From positions 1-64,000 of the forward strand of contig JAKTNV010000771.1 in assembly GCA_022747635.1 (NCBI GenBank): DNA of 64,000 nucleotides, written 5' to 3'. A model generated the notes under the pieces. The model made no database searches. It worked only from the letters and a program-made list of their open reading frames with translations, and was not told the origin of the DNA. Both the position numbers and the translations under genes were made by a program. The stretch is from Hetaerina americana. Lineage: Eukaryota; Arthropoda; Insecta; Odonata; Calopterygidae. Of this stretch, positions 44,069-58,047 are shown piece after piece; the stretch's first letter is position 1, and the number at the start of each line of letters is the position of its first letter.

Positions 44069-46863
44069 GAGCGGGTTTCTCTGTATATACAATAGCGTTA
44101 ACACGTAATTTTTAACACCATATTTATCTATAGAAAAATAAAAGAATATCAAAAAAAGGATTTTGAAATACTAGAAAGAAAAAATATCTAGAGAAAGCAC
44201 GCGAATTTAACGAAATAAGAAAAATAAAAAAACCAGCATTGTTTAGGACATATTACCAAACAAAAGCGTCTAAAATTATGTCACCACATTTTAATAATTA
44301 TGACCACCGCGTTGAAAATTATAAAACCTAATTTCGCAATGAAAAATCAACGAATTAATAAAAAGGTGTGAAATATTTGAAAAGAAATAATTTTGAGCAA
44401 ATACGCGATTTATCGAAATCACGAAAAATGGCCAAAAATGAGCAGTTTTTAAAGGACATAGCACAACACAACATACACGTATAAAATTGAAGTACCATTA
44501 ATTGCGATGTAACACTCAACGAATGGTGTAAAAAAGAGTTTGATATACTATAAAGAAAAAATTGAGAGAAAATACACGATTTTATCGAAAACACAGAAAA
44601 TAATGAAAACAAGCAGTTTTCTGTGGATGAACAAAAAAATTTTCGCAATTAAATTTTTTTAAAGATATTTTGCCCGGGGAAAATCAACGAATTATGAAAA
44701 AATATTTCTGAAATCCTTGAAATGAAAAAAATGAGAGAAAATAAAAGATTTAACGAAAAATAAATACAAGCGAGTAGTTTTTATCGGACATACCACACAA
44801 TAAATGCGTCTATAAAAAACCAAAACATTTTTCGATCGAAAAATTAACGAATAATGAAAAAAGGAATTTTAAATTCTAAAAATTAAAATTTGAGAGAAAA
44901 CAAAATAATGTACCAAAAACACGAAATGTGATAAAAAACCATAAGTTTCCTGTGGTCATGCCATAAAAAATACGTGTTTCATATGTAACTCAATATCTTT
45001 TGATGCAAAAATCAACGAATGAGGAAGAATGGCGCTTGAAATCCTTTAAAAAAAAAGAAAATCCTAGATTTCTTCGAAATCACGATAAATGAATAAAAAC
45101 GAGACTTTTCTGTGAACATACCATATTAAATACGCAGCAAAATTATAAAACGATATTTTACAATGGAAAAATCAACGAATCATGAAAATAGGAGTTGGAA
45201 ATACTTGAAGGAAAATAATTGAAAAATATTTGCTATGTAACGGAAACACGAAGAATGAATGAAAACCAAAAGTGTTCTGTTGGGATACCACAAAAAATAA
45301 GCGTTCAAAAATATAACTGCGTACTTTCCGATGCAAAAATCAACGAAGGATGAAGAAAGGAGTTTGAAATACTAAAATGGAAACAATAAACGGACACACG
45401 CGTATTTATTGTAAAATAATTAATAAAAATATCAGTTTTCTGTGGACATAAAAACATACGCGTTTGAAATTTCAACGTTGCATCCTGCGATGAAACAACC
45501 AACAAATGGTGAAAAAAGTGTTTGAAATACTTTAAAGAAAAAATTGAGAGAAAATACCCGATTTCATCGAAAACACGCAAAGTGAATAAAACCGAGCAGT
45601 TTTCAATGGATATACCAAACAATATACGCGTCTTAAATTTTTACCATCATTTTTTGCGATGTAATAATCTATTAATAATCGAACTATTTCTTCGGGCATA
45701 ATTAAAACCATAGGCTTTTAAATTTTTAATCCATATTTTCCGATGCATAATTCAACAAATGATCAAAAAAAGAGTTTGCTAAAGACTAAAAATGAAAACA
45801 ATTGAGGGAAAATACGCGGTTCTATCGGTAATCCGAAATATGAATTTAAATAAAAAATTTTCTAAACATATGACAATAAAAACGCTTTTTAAATTATAAA
45901 ACCATATTTTGCAATGGAAAAATCAACCGATGATTAAAAAAGGCGTTTGAAATTGCATAAAAAAACACGCAAAGTTGATAAAAAATGAGCAGTTTTCAAT
46001 GGATGTACCAAAAAATTTACGGGTCTTAAATTTCTACCACCATATTTTGCGATGTAAATATCAACGAATGCTGAAAATAGGAGTTTGATATGCTTGAAAG
46101 ATAAAAATTGAGAAAAAATACGCGATTTTTTTAAAACAAAAAATGTATAAAAACGAACTGTTTTCTTCTTACAGAATAAAGAACATAGGATTTTAAATTA
46201 TTACTCTATATTTTCCGATGTAAAAACCACGAATAATGAAAAAAAGAGTTTGAAATACTTGGCAGCAAAAAATTGAGAAAAAATACGCGATTTTATCGAA
46301 AACTCGCAAAATGAATTAAAGCAAAAAATTTTCTCTTCAATGACCATTGAATTAACTCGTATCTTTTTTCCAATCCGTATTTTTCCATGGCAAAATTAAC
46401 GAAAGATGAGAATGGGAGTTTGAAATACTCGACAGCAAAAAATTAAGAGGAAATAGCTGATTTCATCGCAAAGCCGATAAATGAATAAAAACCAATAATT
46501 ATCTCTTAAAATATCACAATAAAAACGCTTTTATAATTATAAAACCATATTTTGCAAAGGAAAAATCAACGAATGTTGATTAAAGGAATTGGAAGTAGTT
46601 AAAAATCCAGAAATGAAAAATTGAGAGAAAATATGCGAATTTTTCGGATTCATGAAAAATCTATTTAAATGAGTAGTTTTCTCAGAACATTCCTCAAAAT
46701 ATACGCATTTAAACTAAAACTCCAAAATTTGGACTGGGAATATCAACGATTAGTGAACAATTTTGCTTCAAATACTTTAAAAAAGGAGTATTAAATGCTT
46801 TAAAAGAGAGCATTCCGAGAAAATACCTGATTTCATTGAAGACACAAAAAATATTTAAAAAAA
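44069..46863 (+). repeat. HOR copy 11 (2795 bp)
   Basis: Combines GACACACGCGTAT near 45393 with the downstream GATGTAATAATC variant (near 45658) otherwise found with the CCCACGCC type, so it is a mosaic. A one-base loss in GCGATTTATCG near 44405 is private. Confidence 0.86.
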
Positions 46864-49661
46864 GAGCGGGTTTCTCTGTATATACAATAGCGTTAACTGG
46901 TAATTTTTAACACCATATTTATCTATAGAAAAATTAAAGAATATCAAAAAAAGGATTTTGAAATACTAGAAAGAAAAAATATCTAGAAAAAGCACGCGAA
47001 TTTAACGAAATAAGAAAAATAAAAAAACCAGCATTGTTTAGGACATATTACCAAACAAAAGCGTCTAAAATTATGTCACCACATTTTAATAATTATGACC
47101 ACCGCGTTGAAAATTATAAAACCTAATTTCGCAATGAAAAATCAACGAATTAATAAAAAGGTGTGAAATATTTGAAAAGAAATAATTTTGAGCAAATACG
47201 CGATTTTATCGAAATCACGAAAAATGGCCAAAAATGAGCAGTTTTTAAAGGACATAGCACAACACAACATACACGTATAAAATTGAAGTACCATTAATTG
47301 CGATGTAACACTCAACGAATGGTGTAAAAAAGAGTTTGATATACTATAAAGAAAAAATTGAGAGAAAATACACGATTTTATCGAAAAAACAGAAAATAAT
47401 GAAAACAAGCAGTTTTCTGTGGATGAACAAAATAATTTTCGCGTTTAAATTTTTTTAAAGATATTTTGCCCGGGGAAAATCAACGAATTATGAAAAAATA
47501 TTTCTGAAATCCTTGAAAGGAAAAAAATGAGAGAAAATAAAAGATTTAACGAAAAATAAAAACAAGCGAGTAGTTTTTATCGGACATACCACACAATAAA
47601 TGCGTCTATAAAAAACCAAAACATTTTTCGATCGAAAAATTAACGAATAATGAAAAAAGGAATTTTAAATTCTAAAAATTAAAATTTGAGAGAAAAAAAA
47701 ATAATGTACCAAAAACACGAAATGTGATAAAAAACCATAAGTTTCCTGTGGTCATGCCATAAAAAATACGTGTTTCATATGTAACTCAATATCTTTTGAT
47801 GCAAAAATCAACGAATGAGAAAGAATGGCGCTTGAAATCCTTTAAAAAAAAAGAAAATCCTAGATTTCTTCGAAATCACGATAAATGAATAAAAACGAGA
47901 CTTTTCTGTGAACATACCATATTAAATACGCAGCAAAATTATAAAACGATATTTTACAATGGAAAAATCAACGAATCATGAAAATAGGAGTTGGAAATAC
48001 TTGAAGGAAAATAATTGAAAAATATTTGCTATGTAACGGAAACACGAAGAATGAATGAAAACCAAAAGTGTTCTGTTGGGATACCACAAAAAATAAGCGT
48101 TCAAAAATATAACTGCGTATTTTCCGATGCAAAAATCAACGAAGGATGAAGAAAGGAGTTTGAAATACTAAAATGGAAACAATTAACTGACCCACGCCAA
48201 TTTATTGTAAAATAATTAATAAAAATGGCAGTTTTCTGTGGACAAAAAAAACATACGCGTTTGAAATTTCAGCGTTGCATCCTGCGATGAAACAACCAAC
48301 AAATGGTGAAAAAAGTGTTTGAAATACTTTAAAGAAAAAATTGAGAGAAAATACCCGATTTCATCGAAAACACGCAAAGTGAATAAAACCGAGCAGTTTT
48401 CAATGGATATACCAAACAATATACGCGTCTTAAATTTTTACCATCATTTTTTGCGATGTAATAATCTATTAATAATCGAACTATTTCTTCGGGCATAATT
48501 AAAACCATAGGCTTTTAAATTTTTAATCCATATTTTCCGATGCATAATTCAACAAATGATCAAAAAAAGAGTTTGCTAAAGACTAAAAATGAAAACAATT
48601 GAGGGAAAATACGCGGTTCTATCGGTAATCCGAAATATGAATTTAAATAAAAAATTTTCTAAACATATGACAATAAAAACGCTTTTTAAATTATAAAACC
48701 ATATTTTGCAATGGAAAAATCAACCGATGATTAAAAAAGGCGTTTGAAATTGCATAAAAAAAACACGCAAAGTTGATAAAAAATGAGCAGTTTTCAATGG
48801 ATGTACCAAAAAATTTACGGGTCTTAAATTTCTACCACCATATTTTGCGATGTAAATATCAACGAATGCTGAAAATAGGAGTTTGATATGCTTGAAAGAT
48901 AAAAATTGAGAAAAAATACGCGATTTTTTTAAAACAAAAAATGTATAAAAACGAACTGTTTTCTTCTTACAGAATAAAGAACATAGGATTTTAAATTATT
49001 ACTCTATATTTTCCGATGTAAAAACCACGAATAATGAAAAAAAGAGTTTGAAATACTTGGCAGCAAAAAATTGAGAAAAAATACGCGATTTTATCGAAAA
49101 CTCGCAAAATGAATTAAAGCAAAAAATTTTCTCTTCAATGACCATTGAATTAACTCGTATCTTTTTTCCAATCCGTATTTTTCCATGGCAAAATTAACGA
49201 AAGATGAGAATGGGAGTTTGAAATACTCGACAGCATAAAATTAAGAGGAAATAGCTGATTTCATCGCAAAGCCGATAAATGAATAAAAACCAATAATTAT
49301 CTCTTAAAATATCACAATAAAAACGCTTTTATAATTATAAAACCATATTTTGCAAAGGAAAAATCAACGAATGTTGATTAAAGGAGTTGGAAGTAGTTAA
49401 AAATCCAGAAATGAAAAATTGAGAGAAAATATGCGAATTTTTCGGATTCATGAAAAATCTATTTAAATGAGTAGTTTTCTCAGAACATTCCTCAAAATAT
49501 ACGCATTTAAACTAAAACTCCAAAATTTGGACTGGGAATATCACCGATTAGTGAACAATTTTGCTTCAAATACTTTAAAAAAGGAGTATTAAATGCTTTA
49601 AAAGAGAGCATTCCGAGAAAATACCTGATTTCATTGAAGACACAAAAAATATTTAAAAAAA
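46864..49661 (+). repeat. HOR copy 12 (2798 bp)
   Basis: Has TGACCCACGCC near 48188; private change GTTAACTGG near 46892. Confidence 0.86.
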
Positions 49662-52457
49662 GAGCGGGTTTCTCTGTATATACAATAGCGTTAACACGTA
49701 ATTTTTAACACCATATTTATCTATAGAAAAATAAAAGAATATCAAAAAAAGGATTTTGAAATACTAGAAAGAAAAAATATCTAGAGAAAGCACGCGAATT
49801 TAACGAAATAAGAAAAATAAAAAAACCAGCATTGTTTAGGACATATTACCAAACAAAAGCGTCTAAAATTATGTCACCACATTTTAATAATTATGACCAC
49901 CGCGTTGAAAATTATAAAACCTAATTTCGCAATGAAAAATCAACGAATTAATAAAAAGGTGTGAAATATTTGAAAAGAAATAATTTTGAGCAAATACGCG
50001 ATTTTATCGAAATCACGAAAAATGGCCAAAAATGAGCAGTTTTTAAAAGACATAGCACAACACAACATACACGTATAAAATTGAAGTACCATTAATTGCG
50101 ATGTAACACTCAACGAATGGTGTAAAAAAGAGTTTGATATACTATAAAGAAAAAATTGAGAGAAAATACACGATTTTATCGAAAACACAGAAAATAATGA
50201 AAACAAGCAGTTTTCTGTGGATGAACAAAATAATTTTCGCGTTTAAATTTTTTTAAAGATATTTTGCCCGGGGAAAATCAACGAATTATGAAAAAATATT
50301 TCTGAAATCCTTGAAATGAAAAAAATGAGAGAAAATAAAAGATTTAACGAAAAATAAAAACAAGCGAGTAGTTTTTATCGGACATACCACACAATAAATG
50401 CGTCTATAAAAAACCAAAACATTTTTCGATCGAAAAATTAACGAATAATGAAAAAAGGAGTTTTAAATTCTAAAAATTAAAATTTGAGAGAAAACAAAAT
50501 AATGTACCAAAAACACGAAATGTGATAAAAAACCATAAGTTTCCTGTGGTCATGCCATAAAAAATACGTGTTTTATATGTAACTCAATATCTTTTGATGC
50601 AAAAATCAACGAATGAGGAAGAATGGCGCTTGAAATCCTTTAAAAAAAAAGAAAATCCTAGATTTCTTCGAAATCACGATAAATGAATAAAAACGAGACT
50701 TTTCTGTGAACATACCATATTAAATACGCAGCAAAATTATAAAACGATATTTTACAATGGAAAAATCAACGAATCATGAAAATAGGAGTTGGAAATACTT
50801 GAAGGAAAATAATTGAAAAATATTTGCTATGTAACGGAAACACGAAGAATGAATGAAAACCAAAAGTGTTCAGTGGGGATACCACGAAAAATAAGCGTTC
50901 AAAAATATAACTGCGTACTTTCCGATGCAAAAATCAACGAAGGATGAAGAAAGGAGTTTGAAATACTAAAATGGAAACAATAAACGGACCCACGCCAATT
51001 TATTGTAAAATAATTAATAAAAATATCAGTTTTCTGTGGACAAAAAAAACATACGCGTTTGAAATTTCAGCGTTGCATCCTGCGATGAACAACCAACAAA
51101 TGGTGAAAAAAGTGTTTGAAATACTTTAAAGAAAAAATTGAGAGAAAATACCCGATTTCATCGAAAACACGCAAAGTGAATAAAACCGAGCAGTTTTCAA
51201 TGGATATACCAAACAATATACGCGTCTTAAATTTTTACCATCATTTTTTGCGATGTAATAATCTATTAATAATCGAACTATTTCTTCGGACATAATTAAA
51301 ACCATAGGCTTTTAAATTTTTAATCCATATTTTCCGATGCATAATTCAACAAATGATCAAAAAAAGAGTTTGCTAAAGACTAAAAATGAAAACAATTGAG
51401 GGAAAATACGCGGTTCTATCGGTAATCCGAAATATGAATTTAAATAAAAAATTTTCTAAACATATGACAATAAAAACGCTTTTTAAATTATAAAACCATA
51501 TTTTGCAATGGAAAAATCAACCGATGATTAAAAAAGGCGTTTGAAATTGCATAAAAAAACACGAAAAGTTGATAAAAAATGAGCAGTTTTCAATGGATGT
51601 ACCAAAAAATTTACGGGTCTTAAATTTCTACCACCATATTTTGCGATGTAAATATCAACGAATGCTGAAAATAGGAGTTTGATATGCTTGAAAGATAAAA
51701 ATTGAGAAAAAATACGCGATTTTTTTAAAACAAAAAATGTATAAAAACGAACTGTTTTCTTCTTACAGAATAAAGAACATAGGATTTTAAATTATTACTC
51801 TATATTTTCCGATGTAAAAACCACGAATAATGAAAAAAAGAGTTTGAAATACTTGGCAGCAAAAAATTGAGAAAAAATACGCGATTTTATCGAAAACTCG
51901 CAAAATGAATTAAAGCAAAAAATTTTCTCTTCAATGACCATTGAATTAACTCGTATCTTTTTTCCAATCCGTATTTTTCCATGGAAAAATTAACGAAAGA
52001 TGAGAATGGGAGTTTGAAATACTCGACAGCAAAAAATTAAGAGGAAATTGCTGATTTCATCGCAAAGCCGATAAATGAATAAAAACCAATAATTATCTCT
52101 TAAAATATCACAATAAAAACGCTTTTATAATTATAAAACCATATTTTGCAAAGGAAAAATCAACGAATGTTGATTAAAGGAGTTGGAAGTAGTTAAAAAT
52201 CCAGAAATGAAAAATTGAGAGAAAATATGCGAATTTTTCGGATTCATGAAAAATCTATTTAAATGAGTAGTTTTCTCAGAACATTCCTCAAAATATACGC
52301 ATTTAAACTAAAACTCCAAAATTTGGACTGGGAATATCAACGATTAGTGAACAATTTTGCTTCAAATACTTTAAAAAAGGAGTATTAAATGCTTTAAAAG
52401 AGAGCATTCCGAGAAAATACCTGATTTCATTGAAGACACAAAAAATATTTAAAAAAA
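49662..52457 (+). repeat. HOR copy 13 (2796 bp)
   Basis: Shares GTTCAGTGGGG (near 50868), GGACCCACGCC and the one-base deletion GATGAACAACC (near 51082) only with copy 14, so these neighbours are recent duplicates. Confidence 0.86.
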
Positions 52458-55253
52458 GAGCGGGTTTCTCTGTACATACAATAGCGTTAACACGTAATTT
52501 TTAACACCATATTTATCTATAGAAAAATAAAAGAATATCAAAAAAAGGATTTTGAAATACTAGAAAGAAAAAATATCTAGAGAAAGCACGCGAATTTAAC
52601 GAAATAAGAAAAATAAAAAAACCAGCATTGTTTAGGACATATTACCAAACAAAAGCGTCTAAAATTATGTCACCACATTTTAATAATTATGACCACCGCG
52701 TTGAAAATTATAAAACCTAATTTCGCAATGAAAAATCAACGAATTAATAAAAAGGTGTGAAATATTTGAAAAGAAATAATTTTGAGCAAATACGCGATTT
52801 TATCGAAATCACGAAAAATGGCCAAAAATGAGCAGTTTTTAAAGGACATAGCACAACACAACATACACGTATAAAATTGAAGTACCATTAATTGCGATGT
52901 AACACTCAACGAATGGTGTAAAAAAGAGTTTGATATACTATAAAGAAAAAATTGAGAGAAAATACACGATTTTATCGAAAACACAGAAAATAATGAAAAC
53001 AAGCAGTTTTCTGTGGATGAACAAAAAAATTTTCGCGTTTAAATTTTTTTAAAGATATTTTGCCCGGGGAAAATCAACGAATTATGAAAAAATATTTCTG
53101 AAATCCTTGAAAGGAAAAAAATGAGAGAAAATAAAAGATTTAACGAAAAATAAAAACAAGCGAGTAGTTTTTATCGGACATACCACACAATAAATGCGTC
53201 TATAAAAAACCAAAACATTTTTCGATCGAAAAATTAACGAATAATGAAAAAAGGAATTTTAAATTCTAAAAATTAAAATTTGAGAGAAAACAAAATAATG
53301 TACCAAAAACACGAAATGTGATAAAAAACCATAAGTTTCCTGTGGTCATGCCATAAAAAATACGTGTTTCATATGTAACTCAATATCTTTTGATGCAAAA
53401 ATCAACGAATGAGGAAGAATGGCGCTTGAAATCCTTTAAAAAAAAAGAAAATCCTAGATTTCTTCGAAATCACGATAAATGAATAAAAACGAGACTTTTC
53501 TGTGAACATACCATATTAAATACGCAGCAAAATTATAAAACGATATTTTACAATGGAAAAATCAACGAATCATGAAAATAGGAGTTGGAAATACTTGAAG
53601 GAAAATAATTGAAAAATATTTGCTATGTAACGGAAACACGAAGAATGAATGAAAACCAAAAGTGTTCAGTGGGGATACCACAAAAAATAAGCGTTCAAAA
53701 ATATAACTGCGTACTTTCCGATGCAAAAATCAACGAAGGATGAAGAAAGGAGTTTGAAATACTAAAATGGAAACAATAAACGGACCCACGCCAATTTATT
53801 GTAAAATAATTAATAAAAATATCAGTTTTCTGTGGACAAAAAAAACATACGCGTTTGAAATTTCAGCGTTGCATCCTGCGATGAACAACCAACAAATGGT
53901 GAAAAAAGTGTTTGAAATACTTTAAAGAAAAAATTGAGAGAAAATACCCGATTTCATCGAAAACACGCAAAGTGAATAAAACCGAGCAGTTTTCAATGGA
54001 TATACCAAACAATATACGCGTCTTAAATTTTTACCATCATTTTTTGCGATGTAATAATCTATTAATAATCGAACTATTTCTTCGGGCATAATTAAAACCA
54101 TAGGCTTTTAAATTTTTAATCCATATTTTCCGATGCATAATTCAACAAATGATCAAAAAAAGAGTTTGCTAAAGACTAAAAATGAAAACAATTGAGGGAA
54201 AATACGCGGTTCTATCGGTAATCCGAAATATGAATTTAAATAAAAAATTTTCTAAACATATGACAATAAAAACGCTTTTTAAATTATAAAACCATATTTT
54301 GCAATGGAAAAATCAACCGATGATTAAAAAAGGCGTTTGAAATTGCATAAAAAAAACACGAAAAGTTGATAAAAAATGAGCAGTTTTCAATGGATGTACC
54401 AAAAAATTTACGGGTCTTAAATTTCTACCACCATATTTTGCGATGTAAATATCAACGAATGCTGAAAATAGGAGTTTGATATGCTTGAAAGATAAAAATT
54501 GAGAAAAAATACGCGATTTTTTTAAAACAAAAAATGTATAAAAACGAACTGTTTTCTTCTTACAGAATAAAGAACATAGGATTTTAAATTATTACTCTAT
54601 ATTTTCTGATGTAAAAACCACGAATAATGAAAAAAAGAGTTTGAAATACTTGGCAGCAAAAAATGAGAAAAAATACGCGATTTTATCGAAAACTCGCAAA
54701 ATGAATTAAAGCAAAAAATTTTCTCTTCAATGACCATTGAATTAACTCGTATCTTTTTTCCAATCCGTATTTTTCCATGGCAAAATTAACGAAAGATGAG
54801 AATGGGAGTTTGAAATACTCGACAGCAAAAAATTAAGAGGAAATAGCTGATTTCATCGCAAAGCCGATAAATGAATAAAAACCAATAATTATCTCTTAAA
54901 ATATCACAATAAAAACGCTTTTATAATTATAAAACCATATTTTGCAAAGGAAAAATCAACGAATGTTGATTAAAGGAGTTGGAAGTAGTTAAAAATCCAG
55001 AAATGAAAAATTGAGAGAAAATATGCGAATTTTTCGGATTCATGAAAAATCTATTTAAATGAGTAGTTTTCTCAGAACATTCCTCAAAATATACGCATTT
55101 AAACTAAAACTCCAAAATTTGGACTGGGAATATCAACGATTAGTGAACAATTTTGCTTCAAATACTTTAAAAAAGGAGTATTAAATGCTTTAAAAGAGAG
55201 CATTCCGAGAAAATACCTGATTTCATTGAAGACACAAAAAATATTTAAAAAAA
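52458..55253 (+). repeat. HOR copy 14 (2796 bp)
   Basis: Shares its diagnostic changes with copy 13 (GTTCAGTGGGG near 53664, GATGAACAACC near 53880). TTTTCTGATG near 54602 is shared with copy 15. Confidence 0.86.
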
Positions 55254-58047
55254 GAGCGGGTTTCTCTGTATATACAATAGCGTTAACACGTAATTTTTAA
55301 CACCATATTTATCTATAGAAAAATAAAAGAATATCAAAAAAAGGATTTTGAAATACTAGAAAGAAAAAATATCTAGAGAAAGCACGCGAATTTAACGAAA
55401 TAAGAAAAATAAAAAAACCAGCATTGTTTAGGACATATTACCAAACAAAAGCGTCTAAAATTATGTCACCACATTTTAATAATTATGACCACCGCGTTGA
55501 AAATTATAAAACCTAATTTCGCAATGAAAAATCAACGAATTAATAAAAAGGTGTGAAATATTTGAAAAGAAATAATTTTGAGCAAATACGCGATTTTATC
55601 GAAATCACGAAAAATGGCCAAAAATGAGCAGTTTTTAAAGGACATAGCACAACACAACATACACGTATAAAATTGAAGTACCATTAATTGCGATGTAACA
55701 CTCAACGAATGGTGTAAAAAAGAGTTTGATATACTATAAAGAAAAAATTGAGAGAAAATACACGATTTTATCGAAAACACAGAAAATAATGAAAACAAGC
55801 AGTTTTCTGTGGATGAACACAAAAATTTTCGCGTTTAAATTTTTTTAAAGATATTTTGCCCGGGGAAAATCAACGAATTATGAAAAAATATTTCTGAAAT
55901 CCTTGAAAGGAAAAAAATGAGAGAAAATAAAAGATTTAACGAAAAATAAAAACAAGCGAGTTGTTTTTATCGGACATACCACACAATAAATGCGTCTATA
56001 AAAAATCAAAACATTTTTCGATCGAAAAATTAACGAATAATGAAAAAAGGAGTTTTAAATTCTAAAAATTAAAATTTGAGAGAAAACAAAATAATGTACC
56101 AAAAACACGAAATGTGATTAAAAACCATAAGTTTCCTGTGGTCATGCCATAAAAAATACGTGTTTCATATGTAACTCAATATCTTTTCATGCAAAAATCA
56201 ACGAATGAGGAAGAATGGCGCTTGAAATCCTTTAAAAAAAAAGAAAATCCTAGATTTCTTCGAAAACACGATAAATGAATAAAAACGAGACTTTTCTGTG
56301 AACATACCATATTAAATACGCAGCAAAATTATAAAACGATATTTTACAATGGAAAAATCAACGAATCATGAAAATAGGAGTTGGAAATACTTGAAGGAAA
56401 ATAATTGAAAAATATTTGCTATGTAACGGAAACACGAAGAATGAATGAAAACCAAAAGTGTTCTGTGGGGATACCACAAAAAATAAGCGTTCAAAAATTA
56501 AACTGCGTACTTTCCGATGCAAAAATCAACGAAGGATGAAGAAAGGAGTTTGAAATACTAAAATGGAAACAATTAACTGACCCACGCCAATTTATTGTAA
56601 AATAATTAATAAAAATGGCAGTTTTCTGTGGACAAAAAAAACATACGCGTTTGAAATTTCAGCGTTGCATCCTGCGATGAAACAACCAACAAATGGTGAA
56701 AAAAGTGTTTGAAATACTTTAAAGAAAAAATTGAGAGAAAATACCCGATTTCATCGAAAACACGCAAAGTGAATAAAACCGAGCAGTTTTCAATGGATAT
56801 ACCAAACAATATACGCGTCTTAAATTTTTACCATCATTTTTTGCGATGTAATAATCTATTAATAATCGAACTATTTCTTCGGGCATAATTAAAACCATAG
56901 GCTTTTAAATTTTTAATCCATATTTTCCGATGCATAATTCAACAAATGATCAAAAAAAGAGTTTGCTAAAGACTAAAAATGAAAACAATTGAGGGAAAAT
57001 ACGCGGTTCTATCGGTAATCCGAAATATGAATTTAAATAAAAAATTTTCTAAACATATGACAATAAAAACGCTTTTTAAATTATAAAACCATATTTTGCA
57101 ATGGAAAAATCAACCGATGATGAAAAATGGCGTTTGAAGTTACGTAAAACATCCAAAGTTGATAAAAAACGAGCAGTTTTCAATGGATATACCAAAAAAT
57201 TTACGGGTCTTAAATTTCTACCACCATATTTTGCGATGTAAATATCAACGAATGCTGAAAATAGGAGTTTGATATGCTTGAAAGATAAAAATTGAGAAAA
57301 AATACGCGATTTTTTTAAAACAAAAAATGTATAAAAACGAACTGTTTTCTTCTTACAGAATAAAGAACATAGGATTTTAAATTATTACTCTATATTTTCT
57401 GATGTAAAAACCACGAATAATGAAAAAAAGAGTTTGAAATACTTGGCAGCAAAAAATTGAGAAAAAATACGCGATTTTATCGAAAACTCGCAAAATGAAT
57501 TAAAGCAAAAAATTTTCTCTTCAATGACCATTGAATTAACTCGTATCTTTTTTCCAATCCGTATTTTTCCATGGCAAAATTAACGAAAGATGAGAATGGG
57601 AGTTTGAAATACTCGACAGCAAAAAATTAAGAGGAAATAGCTGATTTCATCGCAAAGCCGATAAATGAATAAAAACCAATAATTATCTCTTAAAATATCA
57701 CAATAAAAACGCTTTTATAATTATAAAACCATATTTTGCAAAGGAAAAATCAACGAATGTTGATTAAAGGAGTTGGAAGTAGTTAAAAATCCAGAAATGA
57801 AAAATTGAGAGAAAATATGCGAATTTTTCGGATTCATGAAAAATCTATTTAAATGAGTAGTTTTCTCAGAACATTCCTCAAAATATACGCATTTAAACTA
57901 AAACTCCAAAATTTGGACTGGGAATATCAACGATTAGTGAACAATTTTGCTTCAAATACTTTAAAAAAGGAGTATTAAATGCTTTAAAAGAGAGCATTCC
58001 GAGAAAATACCTGATTTCATTGAAGACACAAAAAATATTTAAAAAAA
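55254..58047 (+). repeat. HOR copy 15 (2794 bp)
   Basis: Mosaic: TGACCCACGCC near 56578 but, near 57120-57160, GATGAAAAATGGCG and GTTACGTAAAACATCC, which are otherwise typical of the left-arm type. Confidence 0.86.
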
